Assembly: GCF_016658545.1 (NCBI RefSeq)
Contig: NZ_JACVZC010000013.1
Span: forward strand, 1 to 64,000
DNA length: 64,000 bases
Origin: Pseudomonas sp. S37
GTDB lineage: Bacteria > Pseudomonadota > Gammaproteobacteria > Pseudomonadales > Pseudomonadaceae
Reading direction: 5' to 3'
Positions 42,438-51,500 of this stretch are shown in pieces. The notes under the pieces were generated by a model that made no database searches, was not told the origin of the DNA, and saw only the letters and a list, made by a program, of their open reading frames with translations. Made by a program: the position numbers and the translations under genes. The first letter of the stretch is position 1, and each line of letters opens with the position of its first letter.

Positions 42438-43186
42438 GCCGGTGCTGGCTGACCGGTGCCAGCAGCGGCATCGGTGCAGTGCTGGCGCAGCGCCTGCTTG
42501 AACAAGGCCACCAGGTAGCGCTCGGGGCGCGCCGGACAGAGAGCCTGGCGGCGCTGGCCGCGCGCTACCCCGGCCAGGTACTGCTGGCGGTGGGCGATGT
42601 GAGCCAGCCTGAACAGGTGGCGCGCATGGTCGAGCAGATCGAGCAGGCCTGGGGCGCGCTGGACCTGGTGATTCTCAACGCCGGCACCTGCGAGTACCTG
42701 GAGCCGGGGCAGTTCGACCCGACGCTGGTCGAGCGGGTGATCCGCACCAACGTACTCGGCACCAGCCAATGCCTGGCCGCCGCCCTGCCCTTGCTACGGC
42801 GCGGCCAGCAGCCACATCTGGTAGTCATGGGCAGCTCGGTCGGCTGGCTGGCGCTGCCCCGCGCGGGGGCATACGGTGCGTCGAAAGCGGCGCTGCGCTA
42901 CCTGGTCGAGTCGCTGCGCATTGATTTGGCCCACGAGAACATCGCGGTCACATTGGTCAGCCCCGGCTTCGTCGACACGCCGCTGACCCGTCGCAACGAC
43001 TTCCCCATGCCCCAGCTGTGGAGCGCCGAGCGTGCCGCTGACCATATCGTCGCGCGCCTGCCACGACGCCCGCTGGAAATCGCGTTCCCGGCCACCTTCA
43101 CCCTGGTGCTGCGCCTGCTCGGCGCAATGCCGGCACGCTGGCGCCTGAAACTGGGCCGGCGCCTTGCCCGGCAACCACAGGCCTAG
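42434..43186 (+). CDS. SDR family oxidoreductase of the lipid operon
   Basis: 250 residues. TGASSGIGAVLAQRLL, LNAG, MGSSVGW and YGASK active-site motifs. ATGA overlap with the NTF2-like stop; three bases separate it from the flavoprotein gene. An NADP-type specificity is suggested by ALGARRTESL. Likely acts on a fatty-acyl or lipid carbonyl in the same pathway. Confidence 0.9.
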   Translation: MSRCWLTGASSGIGAVLAQRLLEQGHQVALGARRTESLAALAARYPGQVLLAVGDVSQPEQVARMVEQIEQAWGALDLVILNAGTCEYLEPGQFDPTLVERVIRTNVLGTSQCLAAALPLLRRGQQPHLVVMGSSVGWLALPRAGAYGASKAALRYLVESLRIDLAHENIAVTLVSPGFVDTPLTRRNDFPMPQLWSAERAADHIVARLPRRPLEIAFPATFTLVLRLLGAMPARWRLKLGRRLARQPQA

Positions 43187-43189
43187 CCC

Positions 43190-44434
43190 ATGCGAATCGC
43201 CATCATCGGCACCGGCATCGCCGGCCTGACCTGCGCCCACCTGCTGTCGCGCCGCCACGAACTGACCGTGTTCGAAGCGGCGGACCGGGTCGGCGGCCAC
43301 ACCCATACCGTCGATGTGCGCTGGCGCGATCAGCCATATGCCGTCGACACCGGTTTCATCGTCTTCAACGACTGGACCTATCCGCATTTCATCCGCCTGC
43401 TCGAGCACCTGCGCGTACCTTCGCGGCCAACCGAAATGAGCTTCTCGGTGCATGATCCGCGCAGCAGGTTCGAGTACAACGGGCACGACCTGAACAGCCT
43501 GTTTGCCCAGCGCCGCAACCTGCTGTCGCCCGGCTTCTGGGGCATGCTGCGCGATGTGCTGCGCTTCAACCGTCAGGCCCTGGCCGACCTGGACAAGCAG
43601 CGCATCGGCAGCGAAACCACCTTGGGCCAGTACCTGCACCAGCAAGGCTACGGGCAGCGCTTCATTCACCATTACATCGTGCCGATGGGCTCGGCGATCT
43701 GGTCGATGCCGCTGGCCGACATGCTGGATTTCCCCTTGCAGTTCTTCGTGCGGTTCTGCCGCAACCACGGCTTGCTGTCGGTCAGCCATCGCCCGCAGTG
43801 GCGGGTGATTGAGGGCGGCTCGCGCAGTTACCTGGCGCCGCTGTGTCAGCCCTTTGCCGGGCGCATCCGCCTGAACTGCCCGGTGCAGCGGGTCAGCCGT
43901 GACGAGGGCGGCGTGGACATCAGCTGGGCAGGGGGCCGGGAGCGTTTCGACAAGGTGGTGTTTGCCTGCCACAGCGACCAGGCCCTGGCGTTGCTGGCGG
44001 CGCCCAGTGGGCAGGAGTCTGCGATCCTCGGGGCCATCCGCTACGCCAGCAACGAGGTGGTGCTGCATACCGATGCCCGCCTGCTGCCGCGCCGCCGGGC
44101 CTGGGCCAGCTGGAACTACCGCCTGGGCAACAGCGCGCAGGCCCCGGCCGCCCTCACCTACAACATGAACATCCTCCAGGGCATCGAGGCACCGGTCACC
44201 TTCTGCGTCAGCCTCAACCAGACCGCCCTGGTGGACCCGGCGCAGATTCTCGCCCGCTTCAGCTATGCGCACCCGCAATACAGCCTCGCGGCCCTGGCAG
44301 CCCAGGCGCGTCAGGATGAACTGCAGGGCCAGCAGCACAGCTATTACTGCGGCGCCTATTGGGCCAACGGTTTTCACGAGGACGGCGTGGTCAGCGCACT
44401 GACCGTTGCCAGTCACTTTGGAGAAGCGCTGTGA
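43190..44434 (+). CDS. FAD-dependent amine-oxidase-like oxidoreductase (COG2907)
   Basis: 414 residues. N-terminal dinucleotide motif IIGTGIAGLTCAHLL and EAADRVGGHTHTV typical of the monoamine-oxidase / phytoene-desaturase superfamily. C-terminal FAD-contact near YCGAYWANGFHEDGV. COG2907 members regularly accompany DUF1365 and cyclopropane-fatty-acid-synthase genes and probably desaturate or oxidise an acyl chain. Its stop overlaps the next gene's GTG. Confidence 0.9.
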   Translation: MRIAIIGTGIAGLTCAHLLSRRHELTVFEAADRVGGHTHTVDVRWRDQPYAVDTGFIVFNDWTYPHFIRLLEHLRVPSRPTEMSFSVHDPRSRFEYNGHDLNSLFAQRRNLLSPGFWGMLRDVLRFNRQALADLDKQRIGSETTLGQYLHQQGYGQRFIHHYIVPMGSAIWSMPLADMLDFPLQFFVRFCRNHGLLSVSHRPQWRVIEGGSRSYLAPLCQPFAGRIRLNCPVQRVSRDEGGVDISWAGGRERFDKVVFACHSDQALALLAAPSGQESAILGAIRYASNEVVLHTDARLLPRRRAWASWNYRLGNSAQAPAALTYNMNILQGIEAPVTFCVSLNQTALVDPAQILARFSYAHPQYSLAALAAQARQDELQGQQHSYYCGAYWANGFHEDGVVSALTVASHFGEAL

Positions 44435-45243
44435 ACAGCAGCCTGTGCCACGGCTGGGTCGGTCACCGGCGGCTGACGCCAAGGCCGCATGCGTTTCGTT
44501 ACCGCATTGGCATGTTCTACCTCGACCTCGACGAGCTACCCGCGCTGCTCGGCCTGTCCCGCTGGCTCGGTTGTTCGCGCCTGGCACCCCTTTGCTGGCG
44601 CGAAACCGACTACCTGCCGGCGTTGACCCGCCAGGGCATGCCGCTGGTCCAGGCGGCGCGGCTACTGGTCGGTCAGGCCACCGGCCAGGTGCCCGAAGGC
44701 GCCGTGCACCTGCTGACGCAGCCTCGCTGCTGGGGGCTGTCGTTCAACCCGGTGAGCGTGTATTTCTGCCACGACCGCCTGGGCCAGGTCAGTGCCGTGC
44801 TGTTGGAAGTGCGCAACACACCCTGGCGCGAGCGCTTTCACTACGTGCTGCCGGTGCAGGGCGACCTGGCCCGACCGTTTGCCGTGGCCAAAGCGTTCCA
44901 CGTTTCGCCCTTCATGCCCATGGACATGGACTACCGGCTGCGCTTCGCCGTGAATGCCCGCTGCGTGCGCGTTCACATGCAGAACTGGCGCGCCGGGAGC
45001 AAGGTATTCGAAGCGGACCTGGCACTGCAACGCCAGCCACTCGACCGCACAGCGCTGCACCGCCACATCCTGGCCTTCCCGTGGATGAGCCTGTGCACCG
45101 TTACCGGCATCTACTGGCAGGCCCTGCGCCTGCTGCTCAAGCGCACACCTGTGCACGACCATAGCGCCAGCCAGCATGACCTGGCACTCGGCCAACCCGC
45201 CCGTGAGGAGCCCGACCATGTCCGAACCGACCTTGAGCATTAG
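44431..45243 (+). CDS. DUF1365 protein
   Basis: 270 residues from a GTG overlapping the previous stop. Motifs GWVGHRRLTPRPHAFRY (start), GLSFNPVSVYFCHD, FHVSPFMPMDMDYRLRF. This is the conserved DUF1365 partner of COG2907 flavoproteins and CFA-like methylases; no proven reaction that I know of. The two His-rich motifs could form a metal or haem site. It overlaps the start of the CFA-synthase-like gene by 26 bases. Confidence 0.9.
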   Translation: MNSSLCHGWVGHRRLTPRPHAFRYRIGMFYLDLDELPALLGLSRWLGCSRLAPLCWRETDYLPALTRQGMPLVQAARLLVGQATGQVPEGAVHLLTQPRCWGLSFNPVSVYFCHDRLGQVSAVLLEVRNTPWRERFHYVLPVQGDLARPFAVAKAFHVSPFMPMDMDYRLRFAVNARCVRVHMQNWRAGSKVFEADLALQRQPLDRTALHRHILAFPWMSLCTVTGIYWQALRLLLKRTPVHDHSASQHDLALGQPAREEPDHVRTDLEH

Positions 45244-46477
45244 CAAATCGGCCGGCATCGCCCCGCTGCTTGGTGGCCTGGCCAGGCGTGCGGTGCTGGC
45301 GCAATTGCGCCGGCTGAAACACGGCCACCTGCGCCTGATCCACCAGAGCCAGCAGTGGACCTTCGGCGATGTCGCCAGCCCGCTGTACGCCGAAGTGGAA
45401 GTGCTCGACGACGCGGCCTGGGGCCTGGTCGCCGGCAACGGTTCGATCGGTGCCGGCGAGGGCTACATCCATGGTTACTGGCGCAGCCCGGACCTGGCCG
45501 CAGTGACCCGGCTGTTCGTCGCCAACCTCGACGTCCTCGACGCCATGGAAGGCGGGCTCGCACGCCTGGCGCGCCCGGCCCTGCACCTGCTGCACCGGCT
45601 GAACCGCAACAACCGGCGCGGTGCCCGACGTAACATCCTGGCCCATTACGACCTGGGCAATGCACTGTTCGAACGGCTGCTCGACCCGACCATGATGTAC
45701 TCCGCTGCCCAGTTCGACAGCGCCGGGCAGACCCTGGAACAGGCCCAGCGCAACAAACTGCAGCGCATCTGCAACAAGCTCGAACTCAAGCCCCACGAAC
45801 ACCTGCTGGAAATTGGCAGCGGCTGGGGCAGCCTGGCCATTCACGCTGCCCAGCAGCATGGTTGCCGGGTCACCACCACTACCCTCTCCGCTGCGCAGCA
45901 CGCGCATACCCTGCGGCGGGTCAAGGCGCTGGGCCTGGAACAGCGCATCACGGTATTGCACGAGGACTACCGGGATTTACGTGGTCGCTTCGACAAGCTG
46001 GTGTCGATCGAGATGATCGAGGCTGTCGGGCACCGCTACCTGCCCACTTACTTTCGCCAGTGCGCCGCGCTGCTCAAGGACGACGGCCTGATGCTGCTGC
46101 AGGCCATTACCATCCGCGACCAGCGCTATGCCCAGGCCCGGCGCTCGGTGGACTTCATTCAGCGCTACATCTTCCCCGGCGGCGCCCTGCCCTCGCTGAA
46201 CGTACTGCTCGACACCGCCAGCCGCCAGACCGGGCTGAACCTGGTGCATCTGGAAGACTTCGGCCAGGACTACGCACGCACCCTGCGCCACTGGCGCGAC
46301 AACCTGCGCCAGGCGCGCAGCGAGCTGACTACGCTGGGCTACGACGACACCTTCCAGCGCCTGTGGGAGTTCTACCTGTGTTACTGCCAGGGTGGCTTCG
46401 AGGAACGCACCATCGGTGTGGCGCAGATGCTCTGGGCCGCGCCCCAGGCACGCCGGGCGCCGCTGCCGGGCGCCTGA
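45218..46477 (+). CDS. cyclopropane-fatty-acyl-phospholipid synthase-like methyltransferase
   Basis: 419 residues. SAM-binding LLEIGSGWGSLAIHAA, the bicarbonate/active-site region YDLGNALFERLLDPTMMYS, and the CFA-type ending CQGGFEERTIGVAQMLW. It methylates unsaturated acyl chains in phospholipids. The operon context (flavoprotein, DUF1365, SDR) is more like methylated or furan-type fatty acid synthesis than the housekeeping cfa gene; that product is inference. GAGGAG precedes the ATG at 45218. Confidence 0.92.
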   Translation: MSEPTLSISKSAGIAPLLGGLARRAVLAQLRRLKHGHLRLIHQSQQWTFGDVASPLYAEVEVLDDAAWGLVAGNGSIGAGEGYIHGYWRSPDLAAVTRLFVANLDVLDAMEGGLARLARPALHLLHRLNRNNRRGARRNILAHYDLGNALFERLLDPTMMYSAAQFDSAGQTLEQAQRNKLQRICNKLELKPHEHLLEIGSGWGSLAIHAAQQHGCRVTTTTLSAAQHAHTLRRVKALGLEQRITVLHEDYRDLRGRFDKLVSIEMIEAVGHRYLPTYFRQCAALLKDDGLMLLQAITIRDQRYAQARRSVDFIQRYIFPGGALPSLNVLLDTASRQTGLNLVHLEDFGQDYARTLRHWRDNLRQARSELTTLGYDDTFQRLWEFYLCYCQGGFEERTIGVAQMLWAAPQARRAPLPGA

Positions 46478-46479
46478 GC

Positions 46480-46965
46480 ATGGGCCGCCGTGGCTGGCTG
46501 CTCGGCAATGCGTTATGGCTACAGGCCGGCTGGTGGTTATGCGTGCTGGGCGCGCACTGGCCCTGGCTGCTAGTGGTCGTGGTGGCGGGCCTGGCGCTGC
46601 ACCTGCGTTTGAGTGCCTGTGGTGAATGGCGTGTGCTATTGGTCATCGCCGTTGCCGGCTGCCTGCTGGACAGCATGCTCGGCATACTGGGCGTGTTCCG
46701 CTTCGAGCAGTGGCCCCTGCCGCCGTGGCTGGCACTGATGTGGCTGGTATTGGCCAGTGGCATGCGTCACAGCCTGGCATGGTTGGGTCAGCCCCTGTGG
46801 CGCGGGGTGCTCGCGGGCCTGCTCGGCGGCCCGCCGGCCTACCTGGCTGGCGCCCGACTGGCCGGTGTGGAGTTGCCGATGGGGCAAGTCGGCACGGCGC
46901 TGGTCCTGGCACCGATCTGGGCCTTGGTGCTGCCACTGAGTTTGCGCTTTGCGGTCAGGCGGTGA
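46480..46965 (+). CDS. DUF2878 membrane protein
   Basis: 161 residues, about five transmembrane helices starting GWLLGNALWLQAGWWLCVLG. DUF2878 is the usual terminal member of the same cluster. The start is two bases after the preceding stop. Its stop codon lies inside the first unit of a GGCGGTGA tandem repeat. Function unknown; may help move or place modified lipids. Confidence 0.85.
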   Translation: MGRRGWLLGNALWLQAGWWLCVLGAHWPWLLVVVVAGLALHLRLSACGEWRVLLVIAVAGCLLDSMLGILGVFRFEQWPLPPWLALMWLVLASGMRHSLAWLGQPLWRGVLAGLLGGPPAYLAGARLAGVELPMGQVGTALVLAPIWALVLPLSLRFAVRR

Positions 46966-46987
46966 GGCGGTGAGGCGGTGAGGCGGT
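46958..46987 (+). repeat. GGCGGTGA tandem repeat
   Basis: Three perfect 8-base units and most of a fourth (46958-46988), overlapping the end of the DUF2878 gene. The first TGA is the actual stop; the repeat thus gives stops in more than one frame. Confidence 0.85.
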
Positions 46988-47008
46988 ATGGAGGCCATGT
47001 ACCGCGTT

Positions 47009-47158
47009 GCCTGCTTCGCGGGTGAACCCGCTCCTACATCGGGCGGTGATTGGCTGAACGCTGCGCTGTACCTTGTAGGAGCGGCTTTAGCCGCGAACAC
47101 CGGCAAAGCCGGTGCCGTGCACCGCGTTGCCTGTTTCGCGGGTGAACCCGCTCCTACG
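47009..47158. repeat. REP palindromes (three) in the gap before ridA
   Basis: GCGGGTGAACCCGCTCCTAC near 47018, TGTAGGAGCGGCTTTAGCCG at 47074, and GCGGGTGAACCCGCTCCTAC again near 47138, the last two as an inverted pair around CACCGGCAAAGCCGGTG. P. putida-type REP/REPIN elements. The rest of the gap to 47325 shows no gene. Confidence 0.85.
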
Positions 47159-47325
47159 CAGTTTCGATGCATTGCCACAGCACCTGAGGCCTCACGCAAC
47201 ACGTTGTTTTGCCGCCATTAATAGCCAAAATCCTGTCTTCATTCAGCTAATTCAACTGGCTGCCTGTCGATACACTTTCCAGCTTCACACTCATCACGAC
47301 AACAACCACAAGGTAACCCGCAACC

Positions 47326-47679
47326 ATGGCTATCCAGCGTCTGCACAGCAACAAGCGCCTGAGCAACACCGTGATCCACAACGGTGTCGTCTATCTGGCC
47401 GGCCAGCTGGCCAACAACCATGAAGCCGATATCCGCACGCAAACCGCCGAAACCCTGGCCAATATCGATGCGCTGCTGGCTGAAGCCGGCAGCGACAAGT
47501 CGAAGATCCTGTCGGTTACCATCTACCTCAAGGACATCATCAACGACTTCGCCGGGCTCAATGAGGTCTGGGAGGCCTGGGTGGCAGAAGGTCACGCACC
47601 GGCACGCGCCTGCGTCGAAGCGGCCATGTTCAAGCCGAGCCTGCTGGTGGAAATGTCCGTGGTAGCCGTGCAAGGCTGA
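47326..47679 (+). CDS. RidA family protein (Rid subfamily)
   Basis: 117 residues. HNGVVYLAGQLANNHEADIR and QTAETLANIDALLAEAGSDK are RidA motifs; the imine-binding Arg corresponds to ARACVEAAMF (Arg near 99). It hydrolyses reactive enamine/imine intermediates made by PLP enzymes. It is convergent with the amino acid ABC transporter and close to the aminotransferase fusion, which fits a cleaning role for that pathway. Confidence 0.9.
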   Translation: MAIQRLHSNKRLSNTVIHNGVVYLAGQLANNHEADIRTQTAETLANIDALLAEAGSDKSKILSVTIYLKDIINDFAGLNEVWEAWVAEGHAPARACVEAAMFKPSLLVEMSVVAVQG

Positions 47680-47701
47680 TAGCCTGATAAGCTGAAAATC
47701 A

Positions 47702-47735
47702 AAGCCGGCTTGCCCCCCAGGTTTGCGCCGGCCTT
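47702..47735. terminator. stem-loop between convergent genes
   Basis: AAAGCCGGC ... GCGCCGGCCTT with a 17-base loop between ridA and the ABC ATPase. A weak T tract; could serve both directions. Confidence 0.4.
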
Positions 47736-47752
47736 CAGGTTCTGCCTGCAAA

Positions 47753-48517
47753 CTAACGGTCGTGCAAGTGCTTCTTCAGAAATGCCCGGGTGCGATCCTG
47801 TACGGGATTGCTCAGGATTTCACCCGGCGCTCCCTGCTCCACCACCACCCCGCCATCCATGAACACGATCTGGTCTGCCACCTCACCGGCGAAACGCATC
47901 TCGTGGGTGACGATCAGCATGGTCATGTGCTCGGCCGCCAGCTGCTTCATGACCAGGTTCACTTCCTCGACAAGCTCAGGGTCCAGCGCCGAGGTTGCCT
48001 CATCGAACAGCATGACCTTGGGTTGCATGGCCAGCGCCCGGGCAATGGCCACGCGCTGTTTCTGCCCACCAGACAAACGTGACGGGTACTCGTCGATCTT
48101 GTTGGCCAGCCCGACCTTTTGCAGGTACTCCAAAGCCAGTTCCCTGGCCGCACTTTTCGAATAGCCTTTGAGCTTCACCGGCCCTATGGCGATGTTTTCA
48201 CACACGGTAAGGTGCGGGAACAGGTTGAAATGCTGAAACACCATGCCCATCTGCTGGCGCACCCGGTTGATGTGCTGCTCGAAAGCGCGACCTTTCAAGG
48301 GCCGATTGACCTGGTCACCGTCAAGCCAGACCTCACCATCATTAAGCACTTCAAGATGATTGATCGAGCGCAGCAAGGTACTTTTCCCCGAGCCGCTGGG
48401 GCCGATGATGGCGTAGATCTGCCCACGCGATACCGACAGGTCGATACCCTTGAGTACCTCAAGCGCGCCGTAGGCCTTACGGGCGCCCTTCACTTGCACC
48501 ATAGCGTTGTTGTTCAT
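47753..48517 (-). CDS. polar amino acid ABC transporter, ATP-binding subunit
   Basis: 254 residues. Walker A GPSGSGKST, signature LSGGQKQR, Walker B VMLFDEATSALD and the switch His. GlnQ/HisP type (PAAT). It starts by a four-base overlap with the permease before it. Drives uptake together with two permeases and the binding protein at 49895-50683. Confidence 0.95.
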   Translation of the reverse strand: MNNNAMVQVKGARKAYGALEVLKGIDLSVSRGQIYAIIGPSGSGKSTLLRSINHLEVLNDGEVWLDGDQVNRPLKGRAFEQHINRVRQQMGMVFQHFNLFPHLTVCENIAIGPVKLKGYSKSAARELALEYLQKVGLANKIDEYPSRLSGGQKQRVAIARALAMQPKVMLFDEATSALDPELVEEVNLVMKQLAAEHMTMLIVTHEMRFAGEVADQIVFMDGGVVVEQGAPGEILSNPVQDRTRAFLKKHLHDR

Positions 48518-49173
48518 CGTGACATCTCGACCTTTGCTTCAATTAGATGCAGCCCAGCCTCGAGTACCAGGTTGGCCACGTAGTAGATCAGCGCAACGGC
48601 AATGTAGAACTCGAACGGGCTGTAGGTTTCGCTGACCGCCAGTTGTGCGCTGTAGACGAGCTCGGCAATGCCGATGATCGATACCAGCGAGGTGTCCTTC
48701 AGCAGCACGATGAGGTTGTTGCCCAACGGCGCAATGGTCTTTCTCAGTGCCTGTGGCACGATGATGTAGCGCTGGGTCATGGCCCTGCTCAGGCCAATCG
48801 AACGCGCGCCTTCTATCTGCCCAGGGTCGACCGCCTCGATACCGGACTTGATCACGTCAGCGTTGTACACCGCAAAATGCAGGCTGAGCCCGATGATGCC
48901 CGCCGCGAGTGCCGGAATATCGATACCCACCTGCACCAGCCCGTAATAGATAAGGTACAGCTGCAGCAACAGGGGCGTCCCCATCAGCAGCCAGGTCACG
49001 AAGCGCACCGGCAGTGCCAAGGCTTTGGGGGCATACAGGTCGATCAGGGCAAACAGCACGCCCACGACCAGGCTGATGACGCTGGAACACAGAAACATGA
49101 CCACCGTCCACCACAGCCCGGTCGCCAGCATGTCGTAGTAAGGCGTGATGACACTCAGGTTTAATCCTTCCAT
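48514..49173 (-). CDS. amino acid ABC transporter permease
   Basis: 219 residues, about five transmembrane helices. The HisM/GlnP-type coupling loop EAVDPGQIEGARSIGLSRAM is visible. The ATG at 49173 has AAGGGC seven bases upstream and is preferred over a TTG at 49179. Inner membrane. Partners: the second permease 10 bases upstream and the ATPase downstream. Confidence 0.93.
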   Translation of the reverse strand: MEGLNLSVITPYYDMLATGLWWTVVMFLCSSVISLVVGVLFALIDLYAPKALALPVRFVTWLLMGTPLLLQLYLIYYGLVQVGIDIPALAAGIIGLSLHFAVYNADVIKSGIEAVDPGQIEGARSIGLSRAMTQRYIIVPQALRKTIAPLGNNLIVLLKDTSLVSIIGIAELVYSAQLAVSETYSPFEFYIAVALIYYVANLVLEAGLHLIEAKVEMSR

Positions 49174-49183
49174 TGGCAAGCCC

Positions 49184-49831
49184 TTACTTGGTGGCGTAAC
49201 GCCGGTCCAGTAGCTCGACCAGGTATTTGACCGAGTAGACCATGACGATATAAAGCAGCGCCGACACCATAAAGATCTCGAACGGTTTGTAGGTTGAACT
49301 GATAAAGCGCTGCGCGGTGTAGGTCAGTTCAACAACCGAGATGGCCGAGACCAGGGCGGAGCCCTTGATCAAACCAATGGTATTCACGCCCAGCGGCCTG
49401 ATCATCAGTTTCAGTGCCTGGGGAATGATGATGTACAACAGCGTCTGCCTGCGGCTGAAGCCAATCGACCGGGCGCCTTCAACCTGGCCGGGGTCGACGT
49501 TATCGATAGCCCCGCGAATCGACTCCGACATATACGCTGCGATATTCATGCCCAACCCGATAACCGCCGCAGAAAACGGCTCCAGTTCAATCCCTATTTG
49601 TGGGCCACCAAAATAGATAATGAACAACTGCACCAGGCAGGGTGTGCCGCGAAAGACACTGACATAGAGTTTGGCGGCCCACCGCAGGATGGCCAGTGGC
49701 GATAGCCTGAGAGCCACCAGAATGATCGCCAGCACTAAGCCGAGTATTAATGAAAGCAACGAGATCTGCACCGTGACCCAGGCGGCTTCCATGAAAAACG
49801 GGTAGGTGCGATGGATTAATGATAGATCCAT
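49184..49831 (-). CDS. amino acid ABC transporter permease
   Basis: 215 residues, homologous to the permease that follows, with the coupling loop DNVDPGQVEGARSIGFSRRQ. The ATG at 49831 (MDLSLIHRTYPF) is chosen; a GTG at 49840 is possible. The two permeases form a heterodimer, usual for polar amino acid importers. Confidence 0.92.
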   Translation of the reverse strand: MDLSLIHRTYPFFMEAAWVTVQISLLSLILGLVLAIILVALRLSPLAILRWAAKLYVSVFRGTPCLVQLFIIYFGGPQIGIELEPFSAAVIGLGMNIAAYMSESIRGAIDNVDPGQVEGARSIGFSRRQTLLYIIIPQALKLMIRPLGVNTIGLIKGSALVSAISVVELTYTAQRFISSTYKPFEIFMVSALLYIVMVYSVKYLVELLDRRYATK

Positions 49832-49894
49832 AAATACCACTCACAAAGTCTGCCAACCCGGCCCAACCCATGTTCAGGCCATGACGGGTAAGTG

Positions 49895-50683
49895 TCAGCG
49901 AATATCGCTACCGACCCATTTCATCGAGATTGCTTTGTAAGTGCCATCGGCCAGGATGTCGTCCAGGGCCTTTTGCAACTGGGCCTTGAGCTCCGGGTTG
50001 TTTCTACGGATGGCAATGCCCAGCCCCTCACGGCCGCCCTGATCATCTGGCAAGCTGATGATGCGTACTTTCTGCCCGGTCTCTTTTACGGCAACCATGA
50101 CGGGAATACTGTCCATGACCACCGCATCAATCCGCCCGGCATCCAGGTCAACCAGCATTTCCGGCAGCCCTTTATAGGTGCGCACTTTCAAGTTGCCACG
50201 GGCGCGCGCCCATTTGTCATGGGAGTCGCCCAAGGTAACGCCAACCGTGACATCCTTGAGATCCTCCAGCGTCTTGATGGGCGAGTCTTCCTTGACGCCA
50301 ATCGTGCGACCTGCATGGTAGTAAGGCCCGACGAAGTCAACGGCTTTCAGGCGCTCGGGCGTAATGGTCATCGAAGCGATGACAGCGTCGTACTTCTTGG
50401 CCAGCAGCCCGGCGATAATGCCATCGAACGGGGTGGTGATTATCTTGATTTTCACACCCAGGCGCTGGGCAAGTGCCTCACCAATGGAGGCGTCGAAGCC
50501 GACAATTTCATTTCTTTCATTGGCAAAGCTGAACGGAGAGTACTGCCCGCTCATGGCCACACGCAGTACCTTCGATTCTTGAATGGCCTGCAAGTCATCG
50601 GCGTGCGCTGCGCCATGAGAGAAAAGTGCGGCGGCTGCTACAGCGGTGGACGCCAATAGCATTCTGGTTGTTCTTGCCAGCAT
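49895..50683 (-). CDS. amino acid ABC transporter substrate-binding protein
   Basis: 262 residues. Signal peptide (MLLASTAVAAAALFSHGAAHA, cleavage near residue 28). SBP family 3 motifs: GFDASIGEALAQRLG, DAVIASMTITPERLKAVDF and GVTLGDSHDKWAR. The ATG at 50683 has AAGGAG eight bases upstream. Periplasmic receptor that sets the specificity of the importer; the ligand is probably a cationic or hydroxylated amino acid but this cannot be read from the sequence. Confidence 0.94.
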   Translation of the reverse strand: MLARTTRMLLASTAVAAAALFSHGAAHADDLQAIQESKVLRVAMSGQYSPFSFANERNEIVGFDASIGEALAQRLGVKIKIITTPFDGIIAGLLAKKYDAVIASMTITPERLKAVDFVGPYYHAGRTIGVKEDSPIKTLEDLKDVTVGVTLGDSHDKWARARGNLKVRTYKGLPEMLVDLDAGRIDAVVMDSIPVMVAVKETGQKVRIISLPDDQGGREGLGIAIRRNNPELKAQLQKALDDILADGTYKAISMKWVGSDIR

Positions 50684-50969
50684 CGAGGCACTCCTTGGAA
50701 GTTTGTATTTTTTATTGTCCTGGGCGTCAGAGCCCCAACCTTCCGCAAAAGCTTTGCATACTGAAACCTTGAAAGCACCCTGCAATGTGCGTGTTCGACG
50801 GGCACTTTGCCGGAATCGGCCGACACAATGTCGGTGCTATTTCGGGCCGGGGGAAAACTGAAGTAGTGTCTGGTAATGCACGATAAACAAGCAAGTACTC
50901 AGCTGGTGTGCACCTGCATAGTGCGGGGCTGGCCGGCTTTTTACCGGTGATTTGTCAGGAGTGTCAGCA

Positions 50970-51410
50970 TTGCGCGAACTAGACGTCAAGGATCGGGAAA
51001 TCCTCGAGATACTTTCCAAGGAAGCACGCGTTGCGCTCAAGGCACTGGCAGCCAGGATCGGGCTGTCCAGAAGTGCCACCAGCGAACGGGTTTTACACCT
51101 GGAGCGCAGCGGGGTTATTCGCGGATACCGTGCGGATATTGGTGAAATCGATGCCAATGTCATACGGGCGATCGTCCTGGTTTCACTCAAGCGCACACCG
51201 GCGCTTGGACTGCTGGACCTGCTGGCGCAGAACGCCCAGGTAAAACGGGTTTCATCGGTCAGCGGGCAGCTTGACCTGGTGATCGAGGTTGAGGCGCGAA
51301 CGATTGATGACTTGAACCGGGTACGTGATGCCGTGGCCTGTCATGATTCGGTAGATGACATCACTACGGCGGTGGTGTTGCGGCGTGATATAGACAGGCA
51401 GAAGGCCTGA
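50970..51410 (+). CDS. Lrp/AsnC-family regulator 1
   Basis: 146 residues. HTH (LSKEARVALKALAARIGLSR) followed by the RAM/ACT-like effector domain (VKRVSSVSGQLDLVIEVEAR). Start choice: a TTG at 50970 has AGGAG eight bases upstream and aligns with the ATG of the paralogue at 54821; a GTG at 50961 lies too near the ribosome site. Divergent from the ABC operon, hence its likely regulator. Strongly similar to Lrp 2 over the full length. Confidence 0.88.
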   Translation: MRELDVKDREILEILSKEARVALKALAARIGLSRSATSERVLHLERSGVIRGYRADIGEIDANVIRAIVLVSLKRTPALGLLDLLAQNAQVKRVSSVSGQLDLVIEVEARTIDDLNRVRDAVACHDSVDDITTAVVLRRDIDRQKA

Positions 51411-51420
51411 GTGAATTCGC

Positions 51421-51473
51421 ATGGCACCGGCTGCGCCGGTGTTCGCGGCTGAAGCCGCTCCCACAGGTACTGC
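51421..51473. repeat. REP element
   Basis: CACCGGCTGCGCCGGTG followed by TTCGCGGCTGAAGCCGCTCC, the P. putida REP layout, between Lrp 1 and the long inverted repeat. Confidence 0.8.
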
Positions 51474-51500
51474 ACATGCTTCAAGCATTATGCTGGTCCT

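Noticed and set aside
42794..44587. 597-codon open frame on the minus strand
   Set aside because: It is antisense to the SDR and flavoprotein genes, which have clear motifs; a GC-rich third-position artefact.
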